A stretch of 64,000 nucleotides of DNA from Clusia tigrina. Lineage: Eukaryota; Arthropoda; Insecta; Diptera; Clusiidae. Position numbers and translations under genes: made by a program. The notes under the pieces are model-generated. The model worked only from the letters and a program-made list of their open reading frames with translations. It made no database searches and had not been told where the DNA came from. The number at the start of each line of letters is the position of its first letter. The stretch's first letter is position 1. Below are positions 61,474-64,000 of the stretch, one piece after another. The stretch spans positions 116,482,542-116,546,541 of the forward strand of contig OV050032.1 in assembly GCA_920105625.2 (NCBI GenBank), read 5' to 3'.

Positions 61474-61669
61474 TTTGATAGGTGTAGGACGTACCGAAAA
61501 GAAGTTAGGGGCGCTTGAAGTTTTATCCGTGTTTGATTTGGGACTCTAGGGTGGCATAGCTTTGAGCGATGGCTTAAATTGACAAGAGGCTCGAGTACTT
61601 TATTGTTACAAAATTTCATGGTTTTATGACGCTCCAGTAAAAAGTTACAAGCATTTGAATGTTGCCAAA
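61474..61669. repeat. Chimeric monomer: left half class K, right half ordinary
   Basis: ACCGAAAAGAAG, GCGCTTGAAG, TTATCCGTG and AGGGTGGC on the left are class K marks. The right half reads TTGACAAGAGG and TTTCATGG, where class K has TTGAGAAGAGG and TTTCAATTT. The switch lies between about 61553 and 61578. Confidence 0.78.
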
Positions 61670-63826
61670 TTTGAGAGGTGTAGGACGTACCGTATAGAAG
61701 TTAGGGGCGTTTGAAGTTTTATCAGTGTTTGATTTGGGACTCTAGGGTAGCATAGCTTTGATCGATAACTTAAATTGACAAGAGGCTCGAGTACTTTATT
61801 GTTACAAAATTTCAAGGTTTTATGACGCTCCAGTAAAAAGTTACAAGCATTTGTATGTTGCAAACTTTGATAGGTGTAGGACGTACCGAAAAGAAGTTAG
61901 GGGCGCTTGAAGTTTTATCCGTGTTTGATTTGGGACTCTAGGGTGGCATAGCTTTGAGCGATGGCTTAAATTGAGAAGAGGCTCGAGTACTTTATTGTTA
62001 CAAAATTTCAATTTTTTATGACGCTCCAGTAAAAAGTTACAAGCATTTGTATGTTTGCAAACTTTGATAGGTGTAGGACGTACCCTAAAGAAGTTAGGGC
62101 CATTTGAAGTTTTATCAGTGTTTGATTTGGGACTCAAGGGTAGCATAGCTTTGACCGATAGCTTAAATTGACAAGAGGCTCGAGTACTTTATTGTTACAA
62201 AATTTCAAGGTTTTATGACGCTCCAGTAAAAAGTTACAAGCATTTGTATGTTGCAAACTTTGATAGGTGTAGAACGTACCGTAAAGAAGTTAGGGGCGTT
62301 TGAAGTTTTATCAGTGTTTGATTTGGGACTCAAGGGTAGCATAGCTTTGAGCGATAGCTTAAATTGACAAGAGGCTCGAGTACTTTATTGTTACAAAATT
62401 TCAAGGTTTTATGACGCTCCAGTAAAAAGTTACAAGCATTTGAATGTTGCCAAATTTGAGAGGTGTAGGACGTACCGTATAGAAGTTAGGGGCGTTTGAA
62501 GTTTTATCAGTATTTAATTTGGGACTCTAGGGTAGCATAGCTTTGGGCGATAACTTTAATTGACAAGAGGCTCGAGTACTTTATTGTTACAAAATTTCAA
62601 GGTTTTATGACGCTCCAGTAAAAAGTTACAAGCATTTGTATGCTGCAAACTTTGATAGGTGTAGGACGTACCGTATAGAAGTTTGGGCCATTTGAAGTTT
62701 TATCAGTGTTTGATTTGGGACTCTAGGGTAGCATAGCTTTGAGCGACGGCTTAAATTGACTAGAGGCTCGAGTACTTCATTGGTACAAAATTTCAAGGTT
62801 TTATGACGCTCCAGTAAAAAGTTACAAGCATTTGAATGTTGCAAACTTTGATAGGTGTAGGACGTACCGTAAAGAAGTTAGGGCCATTTGAAGTTTTATC
62901 AGTGTTTGATTTGGGACTCAAGGGTAGCATAGCTTTGACCGATGGCTTAAATTGACAAGAGGCTCGAGTACTTTATTGTTACAAAATTTCAAGGTTTTAG
63001 GACGCTCCAGTAAAAAGTTACAAGCATTTGAATGTTGCCAACTTTGATAAGTGTAGGACGTACCGTATAGAAGTTAGGGGCGTTTGAAGTTTTATCAGTG
63101 TTTGATTTGGGACTCTAGGGTAGCATAGCTTTGATCGATAACTTAAATTGACAAGAGGCTCGAGTACTTTATTGTTACAAAATTTCAAGGTTTTATGACG
63201 CTCCAGTAAAAAGTTACAAGCATTTGTATGTTGCAAACTTTGATAGGTGTAGGACGTACCGTAAAGAAGTTAGGGCCATTTGAAGTTTTATCAGTGTTTG
63301 ATTTGGGACTCAAGGGTAGCATAGCTTTGACCGATGGCTTAAATTGACAAGAGGCTCGAGTACTTTATTGTTACAAAATTTCAAGGTTTTAGGACGCTCC
63401 AGTAAAAAGTTACAAACATTTGTATGTTGCAAACTTTGATAGGTGTAGGACCTACCGTAAAGAAGTTAGGGCCATTTGAAGTTTTATCAGTGTTTGATTT
63501 GGGACTGAAGGGTAGCATAGCTTTGACCGATAGCTTAAATTGACAAGAGGCTCGAGTACTTTATTGTTACAAAATTTCAAGATTTTATGACGCTCCAGTA
63601 AAAAGTTACAAGCATTTGTATGTTGCATACTTTGATAGGTGTAGGACGTACCGTAAAGAAGTTAGGGGCGTTTGAAGTTTTATCAGTGTTTGATTTGGGA
63701 CTCTAGGGTAGCATAGCTTTGAGCGATGGCTTAAATTGAAAAGAGGCTCGAGTACTTTATTGTTACAAAATTTCAAGGTTTTAGGACGCTCCAGTAAAAA
63801 GTTACAAGCATTTGAATGTTGCCAAC

Positions 63827-64000
63827 TTTGACAAGTGTAGGACGTACCGTATAGAAGTTAGGGGCGTTTGAAGTTTTATCAGTGTTTGATTTGGGACTCT
63901 AGGGTAGCATAGCTTTGAGCGATAACTTAAATTGACAAGAGGCTCGAGTACTTTATTGTTACAAAATTTCAAGGTTTTATGACGCTCCAGTAAAAAGTTA
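63827..64000. repeat. Partial monomer at right edge (unit positions 1-174)
   Basis: The last unit starts at TTTGACAAGTG and is cut after AAAAAGTTA. It belongs to the same variant as the unit at about 59122, so the array continues to the right of the window. Confidence 0.97.

Larger units (their letters stand above)
52496..62056. repeat. 1-bp insertion GTATGTTTGCAAAC (3 copies: 52496, 56761, 62054)
   Basis: Three units have three T instead of two before GCAAAC. All three are class K units followed by a unit with the rare ACCCTAAAG variant, so they are copies of one event. Confidence 0.9.
13791..62062. repeat. Monomer class K: divergent linked haplotype (16 copies plus one chimera)
   Basis: These units share six or more linked variants not seen together elsewhere: ACCGAAAAGAAG, GGGGCGCTTGAAG, AGGGTGGCATAG, AATTGAGAAGAGG, TTTCAATTTTTTATG and usually GAGCGATGG. 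Starts are 13791, 16339, 23785, 26136, 32210, 33973, 41810, 44161, 46479, 48047, 50365, 52308, 54630, 56573, 59906 and 61866. The unit 61474-61669 has only the left half of the haplotype. It is the most diverged recurrent monomer type I recognised. Confidence 0.82.
1..64000. repeat. 196-bp satellite DNA array, single orientation, about 328 monomers
   Basis: The same 196-bp unit recurs head to tail from the first base to the last. Landmarks in order within each unit are TTTGATAGGTGTAGG, GACGTACCG, a TTAGGGCC or TTAGGGGCG block, TTTTATCAGTGTTTGATTTG, GACTCTAGGGTAGCATAG, GAGCGATGG or GAGCGATAG, GACAAGAGGCTCGAGTACT, GTTACAAAATTTCAAGG, GACGCTCCAGTAAAAAG and TTACAAGCATTTG. My consensus has 56 A, 66 T, 48 G and 26 C. 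Copies differ by a few to perhaps 10% of bases on reading; I could not compute identities. No other sequence interrupts the array, so no stretch holds a gene. Satellites of near-nucleosome length are typical of eukaryotic centromeres and heterochromatin; the centromeric role here is inference. Confidence 0.99.
57636..64000. repeat. Zone V of the array: mosaic of zone IV variants
   Basis: About 32 monomers. The block 61805-62850 matches 52247-53292 (offset 9558) and 56512-57555, including the 1-bp insertion. The block 60102-60985 matches 62847-63730 at 2745 bp (14 monomers plus 1). GGACCTACC units recur at 58746, 60706 (10 monomers apart) and 63451. The last 270 bp match about 59025-59295 (offset 4705). 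No feature other than satellite is visible. Confidence 0.75.

Noticed and set aside
347..63236. More than 140 open frames of about 72 codons on the minus strand, highly similar to one another
   Set aside because: They are one frame of the satellite read once per unit. The ones I checked start at TTG (CAA on the + strand in GTTGCAAAC), which is not a normal nuclear start; the first ATG in frame lies far inside. All end at the same TAA in GTTACAAG, and 196 is not a multiple of three. They show no conserved domain and lose the frame in many units.
1..64000. CRISPR array
   Set aside because: The entire 196-bp unit repeats; there are no short repeats separated by unique spacers, and no cas genes.
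1..64000. Telomere-like TTAGGG and CTAGGG motifs once per unit
   Set aside because: They are isolated in each monomer and never in tandem, so they are chance parts of the satellite.
1..64000. Transposon, LTR, terminal inverted repeats or target-site duplications
   Set aside because: No sequence outside the satellite is present, and the register ledger leaves no room for an insertion.

Overview
The whole 64-kb window is one uninterrupted, head-to-tail tandem array of a 196-bp satellite DNA monomer. I see no protein gene, RNA gene, transposon, unique spacer or inversion in it. The array runs off both ends: base 1 is monomer position 22 (monomer counted from TTTGATAGG), and base 64000 is position 174. 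The unit is AT-rich (about 38% G+C in my hand-made consensus). About 328 monomer equivalents are present, all in the same orientation. This is eukaryotic repetitive heterochromatin, most plausibly centromeric or pericentromeric, from a long-read assembly. The sequence does not tell me the species. A flowering plant seems plausible, but an insect or other animal cannot be excluded.

I tracked monomer register through the window. Between two equivalent landmarks, 565 and 63236, the distance is 62,671 bp. The indels I can place sum to -245 bp: a 71-bp and a 34-bp deletion, thirteen 1-bp deletions, two 3-bp, three 30-bp and two 17-bp deletions, and three 1-bp insertions. Adding 245 gives 62,916, which is exactly 321 x 196. 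The array is therefore fully explained by the monomer plus a short ledger of indels, and most of those are copied by later segmental duplication.

Layout. Zone I (1-8876) has local variants such as AGTCAGGGCC and CATACCTTTG, and a 15-monomer duplication. At 8877-9086 lies a 210-bp fragment joined out of register on both sides. Zone II (9087 to about 17.3 kb) holds another 15-monomer duplication. Zone III (about 17.3-40.2 kb) has a repeating 10-monomer higher-order unit of about 1959 bp, marked by a 1-bp deletion, and 5.3-kb and 3.5-kb segments duplicated at long distance. Zone IV (about 40.2-57.6 kb) has a direct 12-monomer tandem duplication and a direct, nearly identical 23-monomer (4.46-kb) duplication, plus the 3-, 17- and 30-bp deletion variants. 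Zone V (57.6-64 kb) is a mosaic of zone IV variants.

The picture is of a satellite evolving by in-register unequal exchange. Duplications and losses are nearly always whole numbers of monomers, crossover sites show as chimeric monomers, and private variants stay confined to neighbouring zones. The many 60-80 codon open frames on the minus strand arise from the monomer: those checked start at TTG and end at a TAA present in nearly every unit. I do not annotate them as genes. I found no undescribed gene system; what is notable is the higher-order structure and its exchange history.
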